Shown here piece after piece: positions 1-9,454 of a stretch of 64,000 bases of DNA (its first letter is position 1; every line of letters begins with the position of its first letter). Made by a program: the position numbers and the translations under genes. Source of the DNA: Betaproteobacteria bacterium HGW-Betaproteobacteria-3 (GTDB taxonomy: Bacteria > Pseudomonadota > Gammaproteobacteria > Burkholderiales > Burkholderiaceae_C); contig PHCI01000012.1 of NCBI GenBank assembly GCA_002842205.1, forward strand, positions 41,409 to 105,408, read 5' to 3'. Under the pieces are notes generated by a model. That model was not told the origin of the DNA. It did not search any database and was given only the letters and a program-made list of their open reading frames with translations.

Positions 1-1
1 C

Positions 2-1150
2 TCGGGTTCCGGCATCCCCCAGGTCATGGCAGCACTGGAGCCGGGCCTGCCAGAGTCAGCCCGGCGGCGCTTTGTGTCGTTGCCGCTGACCTTCGCCAAG
101 ATGGGGTTGACGTCGCTGGGCCTGATGGCCGGCCTGTCGATCGGGCGGGAAGGCCCGTCGGTCCAGGTGGCCGCAGGCGTGATGCTGCATTCCCGACGTT
201 GGCTGCGCAACGATTCGGGCATGAGCCTGCATGCACTATTGGTGGCGGGCGGTGCGGCCGGCATGGCCGCCGCCTTCAATGCCCCGCTGGCGGGCGTGGT
301 GTTCGCCATTGAAGAACTCTCGCGCACGCTGGAGTCGCGCAACAGCGGCCTGATCATCGCCTCGATCGTGCTGGCCGGTCTGATGGGCGTGTCGGCGTTC
401 GGCAACATCACCTATTTTGGCGTCATCAAGGTGCCCCCTTTGGGCTGGAACGCCGTGTTGCCGGGCCTGCTGGTGGCCTTGGTGTGTGGCGCCCTTGGGG
501 GGTTGTTCACGCGCCTCATGGTGGCGTCGCTCACGGGCAGCTCGCCTGACCGTTTCAGCCGCTGGCGCAAACGCTATCCGATCCGCTTTGCAGCCTGTAT
601 CGGGCTGGCCATTGCCGTGATCGGCCTGGCAACGGCCGGCGGCACTTACGGCAGCGGCTCCGATGCCGTGCGCGAGATGCTGGCCGGCGGCAGCGAGACC
701 TCTCAACTGTTCATGCCGCTCAAGTTTGTGGCCACCTGGCTGACGGCCTGGTCGGGTGCGCCCGGCGGCATCTTTGCGCCATCGCTCTCCATCGGCGCGG
801 GTATTGGCCATCAGGTGGCCGTGTGGTCCGGGCCGGAGATCAGCGCGGCCCTGATCGCCATGGGCATGGCGGGTTTTCTGGCCGCGGCAACCCAGGCGCC
901 GCTGACCGCGTTCATCATCGTCATGGAGATGGTCGACGGCCGGGCCATGGTGTTGAGCCTGATGGCCACGGCCATGGTGGCCAGCCTGGTTTCGCGGCTG
1001 ATCACCCGCCCGCTCTATCCCGCGCTGGCCGATTTCATGTTGCGTCAGCTGCCTGCGCCACCGGCCGCACCGCCGCATGACCCGGCGCCTGCGGCACCCG
1101 AAGCCCCCAGCTCGCCGCCAGCCACAGCAGCACCAGACCCCCGCAGCTGA
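2..1150 (+). CDS. ClC-family chloride channel/transporter, 5' truncated by window edge
   Basis: Polytopic membrane protein that moves chloride, often as a Cl-/H+ antiporter. The reading frame is open from base 2 and begins inside the conserved GSGIPQ selectivity motif, so the true start lies upstream. Next comes GREGPSVQ, whose Glu is the gating residue of the family, and later GGIFAPSLSIGAG, matching the GxFxP motif. Hydrophobic helices continue to about residue 350, followed by a Pro/Ala-rich tail of about 35 residues with no CBS domains. Its 3' end overlaps the end of the convergent MFS gene by 116 bp. Family assignment is firm; ion specificity is inferred. Confidence 0.93.
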   Translation, partial: SGSGIPQVMAALEPGLPESARRRFVSLPLTFAKMGLTSLGLMAGLSIGREGPSVQVAAGVMLHSRRWLRNDSGMSLHALLVAGGAAGMAAAFNAPLAGVVFAIEELSRTLESRNSGLIIASIVLAGLMGVSAFGNITYFGVIKVPPLGWNAVLPGLLVALVCGALGGLFTRLMVASLTGSSPDRFSRWRKRYPIRFAACIGLAIAVIGLATAGGTYGSGSDAVREMLAGGSETSQLFMPLKFVATWLTAWSGAPGGIFAPSLSIGAGIGHQVAVWSGPEISAALIAMGMAGFLAAATQAPLTAFIIVMEMVDGRAMVLSLMATAMVASLVSRLITRPLYPALADFMLRQLPAPPAAPPHDPAPAAPEAPSSPPATAAPDPRS

Positions 1151-2246
1151 CAAACAGCGCGGGCATGCCCGCCGCCTTCACGATCGTGCCGCCCAGCGCG
1201 CCGCCCGCAAACAGGCCGAACGACTGCAGCATGTTGTAAACGCCCAGCGCCGCCCCCCGTGAATGCGCGGGCACCAGGCGCGACACCATGCTGGGTAGGC
1301 AAGCCTCCAGGATGTTGAAGCCGCAGAAAAAGGCAAACAGCAATAACGCCAGCGCTGCAATCGATGGCGCGCCGGTGGCCCACAAAAACCCCACCTGCAC
1401 CGCGCCCGTCACGCCAATCGCCCCGAGGAACACGGCCCGCAGATAGCCGCGTTTTTCCAGCCGGAACAGGGTGCCCCACATCACGAAGAACGAGGCAAAC
1501 ACCGCCGGCAGGTACACCCACCAGTGGTGGCTCTTGTCCAGCCCGGCCTGCACCAGCAGCCCCGGCACGGCCACCCACATGGCCAGCTGCACGGCGTTGA
1601 GCACAAACACGCCCAGATCGAGCCGCAGCAGCTGGCGATCCTTGAGCACATCGGTGAACCGCGCCTGGGCCGGCGCCTTGCGCAAAGCCCCTTCGGGCGG
1701 CACACCCCAGATCATCACGCCCACACCTGCCAGCGCCAGGACGCCGGTGATGGCAAACAGGCCACGCAGGCCCAGCCAGGCGGCCAGCGGCGGCGCAATC
1801 ACCAGTGACAGCGCAAACATCAGTGCGATGCTCGCGCCGATCACGGCCATGGCTTTGGTGCGCACCGCATCGCGGGTCTGGTCGGCCAGCAAGGCCGAGG
1901 TGGCGGCCGAAATGGCACCGGCACCCTGCAGCGAACGGCCGATGATCAGCCACAACAAACTGTCGGCCATCGCCGCCGTCAGGCTGCCCAATGCAAACAG
2001 CAGCAGTCCGAACACGATCACGCGCTTGCGCCCGAGCCGGTCCGACGCCATGCCGAACGGAATCTGCAGCAGGCCCTGCGTGAGCCCGTAAATGCCCAAG
2101 CCCAGCCCGACCAGGGCGGCATCGTCGCCGCCCGGGTACTTACGGGCTTCCAGCGCAAACACCGGCAGCACCAGGAACAGGCCCAGCATGCGCAGTGCGT
2201 AAATGGACGTGAGCGACAGCGTGGTGTGTCGCTCCTGTGGCGTCAT
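1035..2246 (-). CDS. MFS transporter (YajR-like)
   Basis: Major facilitator superfamily permease of 403 aa with about 12 hydrophobic segments and the typical loop motif GMASDRLGRKR after the second helix. The N-terminal pattern (LSLTSIYALRMLGLFLVLPVFAL) resembles the YajR group of putative drug or metabolite exporters. The frame could begin at 2405, but the extra residues are Arg-rich and unlike the family, so the ATG at 2246 (MTPQERHT) is preferred. It is divergent from uvrA, a neighbourhood common in Burkholderiales. The substrate is unknown. Confidence 0.88.
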   Translation of the reverse strand: MTPQERHTTLSLTSIYALRMLGLFLVLPVFALEARKYPGGDDAALVGLGLGIYGLTQGLLQIPFGMASDRLGRKRVIVFGLLLFALGSLTAAMADSLLWLIIGRSLQGAGAISAATSALLADQTRDAVRTKAMAVIGASIALMFALSLVIAPPLAAWLGLRGLFAITGVLALAGVGVMIWGVPPEGALRKAPAQARFTDVLKDRQLLRLDLGVFVLNAVQLAMWVAVPGLLVQAGLDKSHHWWVYLPAVFASFFVMWGTLFRLEKRGYLRAVFLGAIGVTGAVQVGFLWATGAPSIAALALLLFAFFCGFNILEACLPSMVSRLVPAHSRGAALGVYNMLQSFGLFAGGALGGTIVKAAGMPALFVSCGGLVLLWLAASWGLRVPQAPGHAAVRPVAQAADAT

Positions 2247-2499
2247 GGCCGAGGATTCCGGCGCCAGGGAGGGCGTCGCCAGGTTTGTAACAGGTGTATC
2301 AGGCAAGGTGCGTTCGCAAGCCCGTCGGCAGCGACGGGCAATGCCCCGATTGTCCCTGAACTGAAAACCCGGGGACAGAAAGACCGTTCCTTGTCTATCA
2401 TGCAAGGTTTACCTCGGCACGCACCTCTTGAACTCCTCCACTGACGGCAAATACCTCGGCACGGCCGCACGGCAAACCGGTGGCGCCCTGGGCGCCACC

Positions 2500-5439
2500 A
2501 TGATCAGTGTGCGCGGCGCCCGCACGCACAACCTGAAGAACATCGACCTGGACATCCCGCGCAACCGGCTGGTCGTGATCACCGGCCTGTCGGGTTCGGG
2601 CAAGTCCAGCCTGGCGTTTGACACCCTGTACGCCGAGGGGCAGCGCCGCTATGTGGAGAGCCTTTCGGCCTACGCGCGGCAGTTCCTGCAACTCATGGAC
2701 AAGCCCGACGTGGACATGATCGAGGGTCTGTCACCGGCCATCAGCATCGAGCAAAAGGCCACCTCGCACAATCCGCGCTCCACGGTGGGCACCGTCACCG
2801 AGATCCACGACTACCTGCGCCTGCTGTACGCCCGTGCCGGCACACCCTACTGCCCCGACCACGGCCTGGCATTGCAGGCGCAGAGCGTGAGTCAGATGGT
2901 GGACGCCGTGCTCGCACTGCCGCCCGACACGCGGCTGATGGTCCTGGCGCCGGTGGCACGCGACCGCAAGGGCGAGTTCCACGACGTGTTTGCCGACATG
3001 CAGGCCCAGGGCTATGTGCGCTTTCGCGTGGACGGGGCGGCCTACGAATACGACGACCTGCCCCAGCTCAAGAAGACCGAGAAGCACAACATCGATGTGG
3101 TGGTGGACCGGCTCAAGACCCGCGCCCACGCCGCGGTGGCCGAACCGGCCGCCCACGCCGTGGCCGGTGGCGCAGACCGCATGGAATTCGACCACACCCG
3201 CCAGCGTCTGGCCGAAAGCTTCGAGGCCGCGCTGCGCCTGGCCGACGGCCGCGCCATCGCACTGGAAATCGACAGCGGCACCGAGCATGCCTTCAACGCG
3301 CGTTTTGGCTGCCCGGTCTGCAGCTATTCGCTCAGTGAACTGGAGCCGCGGCTGTTCTCCTTCAACTCACCCGTGGGCGCCTGCCCGACCTGCGACGGTC
3401 TGGGCTCGCAGGATTTTTTTGACCCGGCGCGCGTGGTCGCCTTCCCGTCGCTGAGCCTGGCCAGCGGCGCCATCAAGGGCTGGGACCGGCGCAACGGCTA
3501 CTACTTTGCCTTGCTGGAAAGCCTGGCCAGACACTACAAGTTCGACATTGAGCAGCCCTTTGAAGACCTGCCACCCCACGTCCAGCACGCGGTGCTGCAG
3601 GGGTCGGGCGAAGAAGAAATCAAGTTCAGCTACGTGATGGATTCAGGCGCTTCATCGGGACGGCGTGTGACCAAGCGGCACCCGTTCGAGGGTGTGATTC
3701 CCAACATGCAGCGGCGCTACCGCGAAACCGATTCGGTGCTGGTGCGCGAAGACCTCGCGCGTTACCGCAGCACGCAGCCGTGCACCGACTGCGGCGGCAC
3801 CCGGCTGCGGCGCGAGGCGCGGCATGTGAAGATTGGAGAAGGCGGCCAGGCCCGCGCGATTTTCGAGATCAGCCACGCCACGCTGCGCGACAGCCTGGCG
3901 TACTTTCAAACCTTGAAGATGCACGGCGCCAAGGGCGAGATCGCCGACAAGGTGGTGCGCGAGATCGGCCTGCGCCTGAAGTTCCTCAACGACGTGGGCC
4001 TGAACTACCTGAGCCTGGACCGCAGCGCCGAAACCCTGTCGGGCGGCGAATCACAGCGCATCCGGCTGGCCTCGCAGATCGGCTCGGGCCTGACCGGCGT
4101 GATGTACGTGCTGGACGAGCCCAGCATTGGCCTGCATCAGCGCGACAACGACCGCCTGATCGGCACGCTGCAGCACCTGCGCGACATCGGCAACAGCGTG
4201 CTGGTGGTCGAACACGACGAAGACATGATCCGCGCGGCCGACCATGTGATCGACATGGGGGTCGGCGCCGGTGTGCACGGTGGCCGGGTGATCGCGCAGG
4301 GCACGTTCGAGGAAATCCGGGCCAGCGCCGAATCCCTGACGGGCCAGTACCTGGCGCGCACGCTGCAGATTGCGGTGCCCGCGCAGCGCCACACCCTGGC
4401 CGGCCAGATGGACCCGCAGGTGCTGCGCATCGTGGGCGCCAGTGGCAACAACCTGCAAAACGTCAGCGTGGACATTCCCGTGGGGCTGCTGACCTGCGTG
4501 ACCGGCGTGTCGGGCTCGGGCAAATCGACGTTGGTCAACGACACGCTGTACGCGGCCGTGGCGCGGCAGATCTACCGGGCCCATGACGAGCCCGCGCCGC
4601 ACGCCGAAATCCTGGGCATCGAGCACTTTGACAAGGTCATCAACGTCGACCAGTCACCCATCGGCCGCACGCCGCGCAGCAACCCGGCCACCTACACCGG
4701 CTTGTTCACACCCATCCGCGAACTCATGGCCGAGGTGCCCATGGCCCGCGAGCGCGGCTACGGCCCGGGGCGCTTCAGCTTCAACGTCAGTGCTGCCTCG
4801 GGTGGCGGCCGCTGCGAGGCCTGCCAGGGCGACGGCATGGTCAAGGTCGAGATGCACTTTCTGCCCGACGTGTACGTGCCCTGCGACGTGTGCAAGGGTC
4901 TGCGCTACAACCGCGAGACGCTGGAAGTGCTCTACAAGGGTAAAAACATCGCGCAGATCCTGGACCTCACGGTGGAGGCCGCGCACGATTTCATGAAGGC
5001 GGTACCCGCGATCGCGCGCAAGCTGCAGACGCTGCTGGACGTGGGGCTGAGCTACATCAAGCTCGGCCAGGCGGCCACCACGCTGTCGGGCGGCGAGGCG
5101 CAGCGCGTCAAGCTGGCGCTGGAGCTGTCCAAGCGCGACACCGGGCGCACGCTCTACATCCTGGACGAACCCACCACCGGCCTGCACTTTGCCGACATCG
5201 CCCTGCTGCTCACGGTGCTGCACCAGCTGCGCGACGCGGGCAACACCATCGTGATCATCGAGCACAACCTCGACGTCATCAAAACCGCCGACTGGCTGAT
5301 CGACATGGGCCCCGAAGGCGGCGCGGGCGGCGGACAGGTGGTGGGCGTGGGCACGCCCGAAGACCTGGCCCGCAACCCCCGCAGCTTCACCGGCCAATAC
5401 CTGCAAAAGTACCTGACCCACCCGCTGGCGCACGATTGA
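2500..5439 (+). CDS. uvrA: Excinuclease ABC subunit A (UvrA)
   Basis: DNA damage-recognition ATPase of nucleotide excision repair; acts as a dimer with UvrB in the cytoplasm. It has two ABC ATPase modules: Walker [10 protein letters not shown] near the N-terminus and GVSGSGKST in the second half, with signatures LSGGESQR and LSGGEAQR followed by DEPSIGLH and DEPTTGLH. Zinc-binding Cys pairs are seen (CPVC/CPTC, CTDC, CEAC/CDVC). The ATG at 2500 gives an N-terminus ([14 protein letters not shown]) collinear with E. coli UvrA; a TTG at 2428 would add 24 residues without a good ribosome site. At 979 aa it is somewhat longer than the usual ~940 because of an Ala-rich insert around residues 205-235. 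Confidence 0.97.
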   Translation: MISVRGARTHNLKNIDLDIPRNRLVVITGLSGSGKSSLAFDTLYAEGQRRYVESLSAYARQFLQLMDKPDVDMIEGLSPAISIEQKATSHNPRSTVGTVTEIHDYLRLLYARAGTPYCPDHGLALQAQSVSQMVDAVLALPPDTRLMVLAPVARDRKGEFHDVFADMQAQGYVRFRVDGAAYEYDDLPQLKKTEKHNIDVVVDRLKTRAHAAVAEPAAHAVAGGADRMEFDHTRQRLAESFEAALRLADGRAIALEIDSGTEHAFNARFGCPVCSYSLSELEPRLFSFNSPVGACPTCDGLGSQDFFDPARVVAFPSLSLASGAIKGWDRRNGYYFALLESLARHYKFDIEQPFEDLPPHVQHAVLQGSGEEEIKFSYVMDSGASSGRRVTKRHPFEGVIPNMQRRYRETDSVLVREDLARYRSTQPCTDCGGTRLRREARHVKIGEGGQARAIFEISHATLRDSLAYFQTLKMHGAKGEIADKVVREIGLRLKFLNDVGLNYLSLDRSAETLSGGESQRIRLASQIGSGLTGVMYVLDEPSIGLHQRDNDRLIGTLQHLRDIGNSVLVVEHDEDMIRAADHVIDMGVGAGVHGGRVIAQGTFEEIRASAESLTGQYLARTLQIAVPAQRHTLAGQMDPQVLRIVGASGNNLQNVSVDIPVGLLTCVTGVSGSGKSTLVNDTLYAAVARQIYRAHDEPAPHAEILGIEHFDKVINVDQSPIGRTPRSNPATYTGLFTPIRELMAEVPMARERGYGPGRFSFNVSAASGGGRCEACQGDGMVKVEMHFLPDVYVPCDVCKGLRYNRETLEVLYKGKNIAQILDLTVEAAHDFMKAVPAIARKLQTLLDVGLSYIKLGQAATTLSGGEAQRVKLALELSKRDTGRTLYILDEPTTGLHFADIALLLTVLHQLRDAGNTIVIIEHNLDVIKTADWLIDMGPEGGAGGGQVVGVGTPEDLARNPRSFTGQYLQKYLTHPLAHD

Positions 5440-5455
5440 GTTGATTCATTTTTTG

Positions 5456-5496
5456 TAGCAAACTGTTGAGATTCGACGGGGGCTAAGGCCAAAAAA
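5456..5496 (+). repeat. Short interspersed repeat, copy A (TAGCAAAC...GGGGGCTAAGGCC)
   Basis: A roughly 41-bp AT/GC mosaic element between uvrA and the CoA-transferase gene. It starts TAGCAAAC and ends GACGGGGGCTAAGGCC plus an A-run. Related copies occur at 46896, 56735 (minus) and 58404 (minus). Its A-run ends just before the ribosome-binding site of the next gene. Confidence 0.7.
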
Positions 5497-5511
5497 TATC
5501 AGGAGAAACGC

Positions 5512-7452
5512 GTGCACGCCCATTTGAGTGAACTGCATCCGGGCGGCGCACGCCGCAACAAGGTGGTGACGGCGGCCGAAGCCGTGCGGCTGATCCACGA
5601 CGGCGACACCGTGGCCACGGGCGGTTTTGTCGGCATCGGCTTTGCCGAAGAGATTGCGGTGGCGCTGGAGGCCCGCTTTGTGCAGACGCAGGCTGAAACC
5701 GGCACGGGCGCGCCGCGCGACCTGACACTGGTGTACGCGGCAGGCCAGGGCGACGGCAAGACCCGCGGCCTCAACCACCTGGGCCACAAGGGCATGGTGC
5801 GCCGCGTGATTGGCGGCCACTGGGGCCTGGTGCCGGCGCTGCAGCAACTGGCGGTGGACAACGAGATCGAGGCCTACAACCTGCCGCAGGGCGTGCTGTC
5901 GCACCTGTTCCGCGACATTGCGGCGGGCAAGCCCGGCACCCTGACCCACGTCGGGCTGGACACCTTTGTGGACCCGCTGCACGGCGGCGGCAAGATCAAC
6001 GCCCGCACCACCGAAGACATCGTGCGCCGCATGACCATCGACGGGCGCGACTACCTGTTCTACAAGGCCTTCCCGATTTCGGTGGGCATCATCCGCGCCA
6101 CCACGGCCGACGCCGACGGCAACCTCAGCATGGAACGCGAGGCGCTCACGCTGGAGGTGCTGGCCATCGCCATGGCCGCGCGCAACAGCGGCGGCATCGT
6201 GATCGCGCAGGTCGAGCGGCTGGCCGAGCGCGGCACGCTGCACCCGCGCAGCGTCAAGGTGCCCGGCGTGCTGGTGGACGCGGTGGTCATCGCCACCGAT
6301 CCGGCGCTCCACATGCAGACCTTTTCCGAGGCCTACAACCCCGCCTATTCGGGCGAGATCCGCGTGCCCGTGGACACCCTGCCCGCCATGGCGCTGACCG
6401 AGCGCAAACTGATTGCGCGTCGCGCCGCGCTCGAGCTCAAACCCAACAGCGTGGTCAACCTGGGCATCGGCATGCCCGAAGGCGTGGCCGCGGTGGCCGC
6501 CGAAGAGAAGGTGATCGACCTGCTCACGCTCACGGCCGAACCCGGCGTGATCGGCGGCATCCCGGCCGGGGGCCTGAGCTTTGGCGCTGCCGTCAACACC
6601 CAGGCCATCATCGACCAGCCCAGCCAGTTCGACTTTTACGATGGTGGCGGGCTCGACATCGCCGTGCTGGGCCTGGCGCAGGCCGACGCCGAAGGCAACC
6701 TCAACGTCAGCAAGTTCGGCACGCGGCTGGCGGGCGCCGGGGGCTTCATCAACATCAGCCAGAACGCCAAGACCGTGGTGTTCGTCGGCACCTTCACCGC
6801 GGGCGACCTGCAAACCGACATCTCGGGCGCACGGCTGCACATCCGCAGCGAAGGCACACAACGCAAGTTTGTGCGCCAGGTCGAGCACCGCACCTTCAGC
6901 GGCCGCGTCGCACGCCAGCGCGGCCAGCGGGTGCTGTACGTCACCGAACGCTGCGTGTTCCGGCTGGCCGGATCGCCCGAACACCCGGCGCTGGAGCTGA
7001 TCGAACTGGCGCCCGGCGTGGACCTGCGGCGTGACGTGCTTGCGCTCATGGATTTCGAGCCGCTGATCAGCCCGCAGCTCAAGACCATGGACGCCGCCCT
7101 GTTCCGACCCGAGCCGATGGGCCTGCGCGAGCGGCTGCTCGCCACGCCGCTGGCCGAGCGGCTGGAGCTGGACCGCGAGCACCGGCTGCTGTTCATCAAC
7201 TTCGAAGGCCTGTCGGTGGACAGCGCGCCGGACATCGACCTCGTCGAGGCCGAGGTCACCGCCCTGCTGGCACCGCTGGGCGAGCGCGTGGCCGTGGTCG
7301 TCAACTACGACAGCTTCAGCATCCTGCCGCCGCTGCTGGAGGCCTGGACGGCCATGGTGCAGCGTCTGACCGAGCGGTTTTACAGCCGCGTCACGCGTTA
7401 CGGCACGGGGGGTTTCCTCAAGGCCCGGCTGGAGCGTCGCGCCGACCGTTGA
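5512..7452 (+). CDS. Fused acyl-CoA:acetate/3-ketoacid CoA-transferase
   Basis: Transfers CoA between an acyl-CoA and a carboxylate (acetate or 3-oxoacid type); cytoplasmic. The 646-aa chain carries both family I CoA-transferase domains in one polypeptide, as in YdiF/SCOT-type enzymes. The N-terminal half has the glycine-rich segment [17 protein letters not shown]; the C-terminal half has [14 protein letters not shown] followed by [14 protein letters not shown], where the Glu is the expected catalytic residue. The start is GTG at 5512, with AGGAG at 5501-5505 at ideal spacing. It stands alone, convergent with the photosynthesis cluster. The physiological substrate cannot be told from sequence. 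Confidence 0.9.
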   Translation: MHAHLSELHPGGARRNKVVTAAEAVRLIHDGDTVATGGFVGIGFAEEIAVALEARFVQTQAETGTGAPRDLTLVYAAGQGDGKTRGLNHLGHKGMVRRVIGGHWGLVPALQQLAVDNEIEAYNLPQGVLSHLFRDIAAGKPGTLTHVGLDTFVDPLHGGGKINARTTEDIVRRMTIDGRDYLFYKAFPISVGIIRATTADADGNLSMEREALTLEVLAIAMAARNSGGIVIAQVERLAERGTLHPRSVKVPGVLVDAVVIATDPALHMQTFSEAYNPAYSGEIRVPVDTLPAMALTERKLIARRAALELKPNSVVNLGIGMPEGVAAVAAEEKVIDLLTLTAEPGVIGGIPAGGLSFGAAVNTQAIIDQPSQFDFYDGGGLDIAVLGLAQADAEGNLNVSKFGTRLAGAGGFINISQNAKTVVFVGTFTAGDLQTDISGARLHIRSEGTQRKFVRQVEHRTFSGRVARQRGQRVLYVTERCVFRLAGSPEHPALELIELAPGVDLRRDVLALMDFEPLISPQLKTMDAALFRPEPMGLRERLLATPLAERLELDREHRLLFINFEGLSVDSAPDIDLVEAEVTALLAPLGERVAVVVNYDSFSILPPLLEAWTAMVQRLTERFYSRVTRYGTGGFLKARLERRADR

Positions 7453-7463
7453 CCGGCGGCGAT

Positions 7464-7754
7464 TCAAAACGGACTGGCGTCACGCTTCTGGCGAAGCCAG
7501 CGACTCCAGAGATCAGCGCAATGCGCGATCCCTGCAGCGGCGAGCGCCGAGGCGGTCCAGTACCAGCCGGCACCCGTCAACACGCCACGAATCGCCAGCA
7601 TCAGAAACAAACCGGCCAGAAGATTCAAAGCGTAATCCCGGGGGGGCACACCACGGCCCGTGATCCGATGGTAAAGCGCAAGCGCAAAGCCCTCGACCAC
7701 CGTCAACGCGATGATCACATTCACCAGACTTCCGTCGTGAAAGAGTGCCTCCAT
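7464..7754 (-). CDS. Small membrane protein at the end of the bchG operon (unknown function)
   Basis: A 96-aa hydrophobic protein with about three predicted membrane segments (residues ~10-28, 42-60, 63-80) and a basic C-terminal tail (RWLRQKRD). No family is recognised. It begins 10 bp after tspO on the same strand and is the last gene of the bchG-BCH2-bchP-tspO group, so it is probably co-expressed with late bacteriochlorophyll genes. A role in pigment handling or TspO function is only a guess from position. Its codon pattern looks like that of its neighbours. Confidence 0.75.
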   Translation of the reverse strand: MEALFHDGSLVNVIIALTVVEGFALALYHRITGRGVPPRDYALNLLAGLFLMLAIRGVLTGAGWYWTASALAAAGIAHCADLWSRWLRQKRDASPF

Positions 7755-7764
7755 GGATCGCCTG

Positions 7765-8247
7765 TCAAAACGGACCGTTGAGCGCCACGGCGACCCAGTT
7801 CAGGGTGGCGGCAAAAGCAATCCAGAGCAGATAGGGGACCAGCAGCACACATGCCTTGCGCGAGTAGCGCCCCGTCTCGCCCATGATCCAAAGTACCGAA
7901 AACCAGAGGAAACCAACCTCGATCAATGCCCAGTCTGGCCGGTGCAGCCGGAAGTACAGGAAGCTCCAGAGCGCATTCAGGCAGCCGTTCAGCGCGAACA
8001 GCACCAGCAGCCGACGTCGACGCGCGCGGCCCGGTGCACTGCGCCAAGCCACCACGCCGGCAACAGCCGTCATCGCGAAAATGACGGTCCAGGCCGGACC
8101 GAAGGCCCAATCGGGCGGCTTCCACCAGGGCTGCCTCAGACTGAGGTACCAAGGCCCGATTTCGGTCATGAGCCCTCCCAGCCCCGCCACCGCCATGGCC
8201 GCACCGGCGGCAACTGCCACGGGCTGCCAGGAACGACGCGGATTCAT
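7765..8247 (-). CDS. tspO: TspO/MBR family tryptophan-rich sensory protein
   Basis: Five-helix membrane protein of the TspO/peripheral benzodiazepine receptor family, which binds porphyrins and in Rhodobacter down-regulates pigment genes in response to oxygen. The family signature is clear: GPWYLSLRQPWWKPPDWAFGPAW near residue 30, then LNALWSFLYFRLHRPDWALIEV. Length 160 aa is typical. Its ATG overlaps the bchP stop (ATGA), implying translational coupling and shared expression with bacteriochlorophyll synthesis. In Rhodobacter the homologue lies among crt genes; here it is tied to bchP. Confidence 0.93.
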   Translation of the reverse strand: MNPRRSWQPVAVAAGAAMAVAGLGGLMTEIGPWYLSLRQPWWKPPDWAFGPAWTVIFAMTAVAGVVAWRSAPGRARRRRLLVLFALNGCLNALWSFLYFRLHRPDWALIEVGFLWFSVLWIMGETGRYSRKACVLLVPYLLWIAFAATLNWVAVALNGPF

Positions 8248-9449
8248 ATTCGGGTCATGCCCAGCAGATGCGCCATATCCTTTAAAAAAATTCGCACGTG
8301 GGCCATGGGCTTCTTTCGCACAAGCTGCTTGTTCATGTAAGACTCGAAGGTGAGCTGCTGCACATCTCGGTCTTCGCAGATTTTCACAAAGCGCTCACGT
8401 CGGCGGTCGCTCGAATACCAGAACGCCTGCATGATCCCCAGTACCCAGAAGACGGTGCCATGCGCCTTCATGAAGCGCTTTCGTGCAAGTTTCAGCGCGC
8501 TGGCATCGCCGGTACGCAGCAGTTCGATCACGGCCTGCGCAGCGAGCTCACCGCCCACCATGGCGTAGTAGATGCCCTCGCCGGAAGCCGGCGCCACCAC
8601 CCCGGCGGCGTCGCCGGCCAAAACCACATCGCGACCATTGTCCCAACGCGGCAAGGGCTTCATCGGGATCGGTGCACCTTCCCGACGAAGTGTTTCGGCA
8701 TTCTGCAGGCCAACCGTCTGGCGCAGATTCCCAACGGCGCTCCGCAACGAAAATCCCTTGTCAGCACTGCCCGTCCCAATGCTCAAGGTGTCGCCGTGCG
8801 GGAACACCCAACCGTAAAAATCAGGCGAAAGCGGGCTCTGGTAGAACACATCGCAGCGCAAAGCGTCATACCCGCTGGGCGGCACCACGGGCTTGCGAAC
8901 GATTTCATGGTAGGCGAACACATATTTCGTCCTGTCAGCGCCAGGTACGGCCTGGCGCGCCACCTCTGAGCGGGCACCGTCCGCCCCGATGACAGCGCGC
9001 GCCCGTACCCGACAAGCAACGCCTTCGCCCTGACGATGATGCTGGCGGGCGCGAAAATGCACCACACTCATCCCATCGTCATCGCGCGTCAGACGCTCAA
9101 AGCACCCACTTTGACGCACGGCGCCACTAGTGACTGCACGCTCGCGGAGCCACTCGTCAAAGTCTTCGCGGTTCACCATGCCGACGAACCCGTTGTCGAT
9201 CGGGATATCCACGTGCCTGTTTTTCGGTGACACCATGCGTGCCGACCGAACCCGTGCCATGAGCAGGTGATCCGGGATCGCGAAATCCTTGATCAGTCGC
9301 GGCGGAATGGCGCCGCCGCATGGCTTGACCCGCCCCGCTCGATCCAGCAGCAGCACTGAATGTCCCTTGCGGGCGATTTCCAGCGCGGCGGTCGCACCCG
9401 CTGGTCCGCCCCCGACCACCACGACGTCAAATGATTCAGTCCGGCTCAT
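8244..9449 (-). CDS. bchP: Geranylgeranyl reductase BchP
   Basis: Flavoprotein that reduces the geranylgeranyl tail of bacteriochlorophyll a to phytyl in three NADPH-dependent steps. The N-terminus has an FAD-binding Rossmann motif (VVVGGGPAGATAALEIARKG). Further on, VVLAGDAAGVVAPASGEGIYYAM is the second FAD contact motif of the BchP/ChlP family. The ATG at 9449 is chosen because AGGGGTGA lies 8 nt upstream; a GTG at 9458 overlaps the previous stop and would sit inside that ribosome site. Length 401 aa is normal. It follows the BCH2 gene by 5 bp. Confidence 0.95.
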   Translation of the reverse strand: MSRTESFDVVVVGGGPAGATAALEIARKGHSVLLLDRAGRVKPCGGAIPPRLIKDFAIPDHLLMARVRSARMVSPKNRHVDIPIDNGFVGMVNREDFDEWLRERAVTSGAVRQSGCFERLTRDDDGMSVVHFRARQHHRQGEGVACRVRARAVIGADGARSEVARQAVPGADRTKYVFAYHEIVRKPVVPPSGYDALRCDVFYQSPLSPDFYGWVFPHGDTLSIGTGSADKGFSLRSAVGNLRQTVGLQNAETLRREGAPIPMKPLPRWDNGRDVVLAGDAAGVVAPASGEGIYYAMVGGELAAQAVIELLRTGDASALKLARKRFMKAHGTVFWVLGIMQAFWYSSDRRRERFVKICEDRDVQQLTFESYMNKQLVRKKPMAHVRIFLKDMAHLLGMTRI

Positions 9450-9454
9450 TGAGT

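Noticed and set aside
5446..7467. 673-codon open frame on the minus strand opposite the CoA-transferase gene
   Set aside because: It is rich in His, Gln, Gly and Arg in the way antisense frames of high-GC genes are. The plus-strand protein has clear family motifs and a ribosome site.
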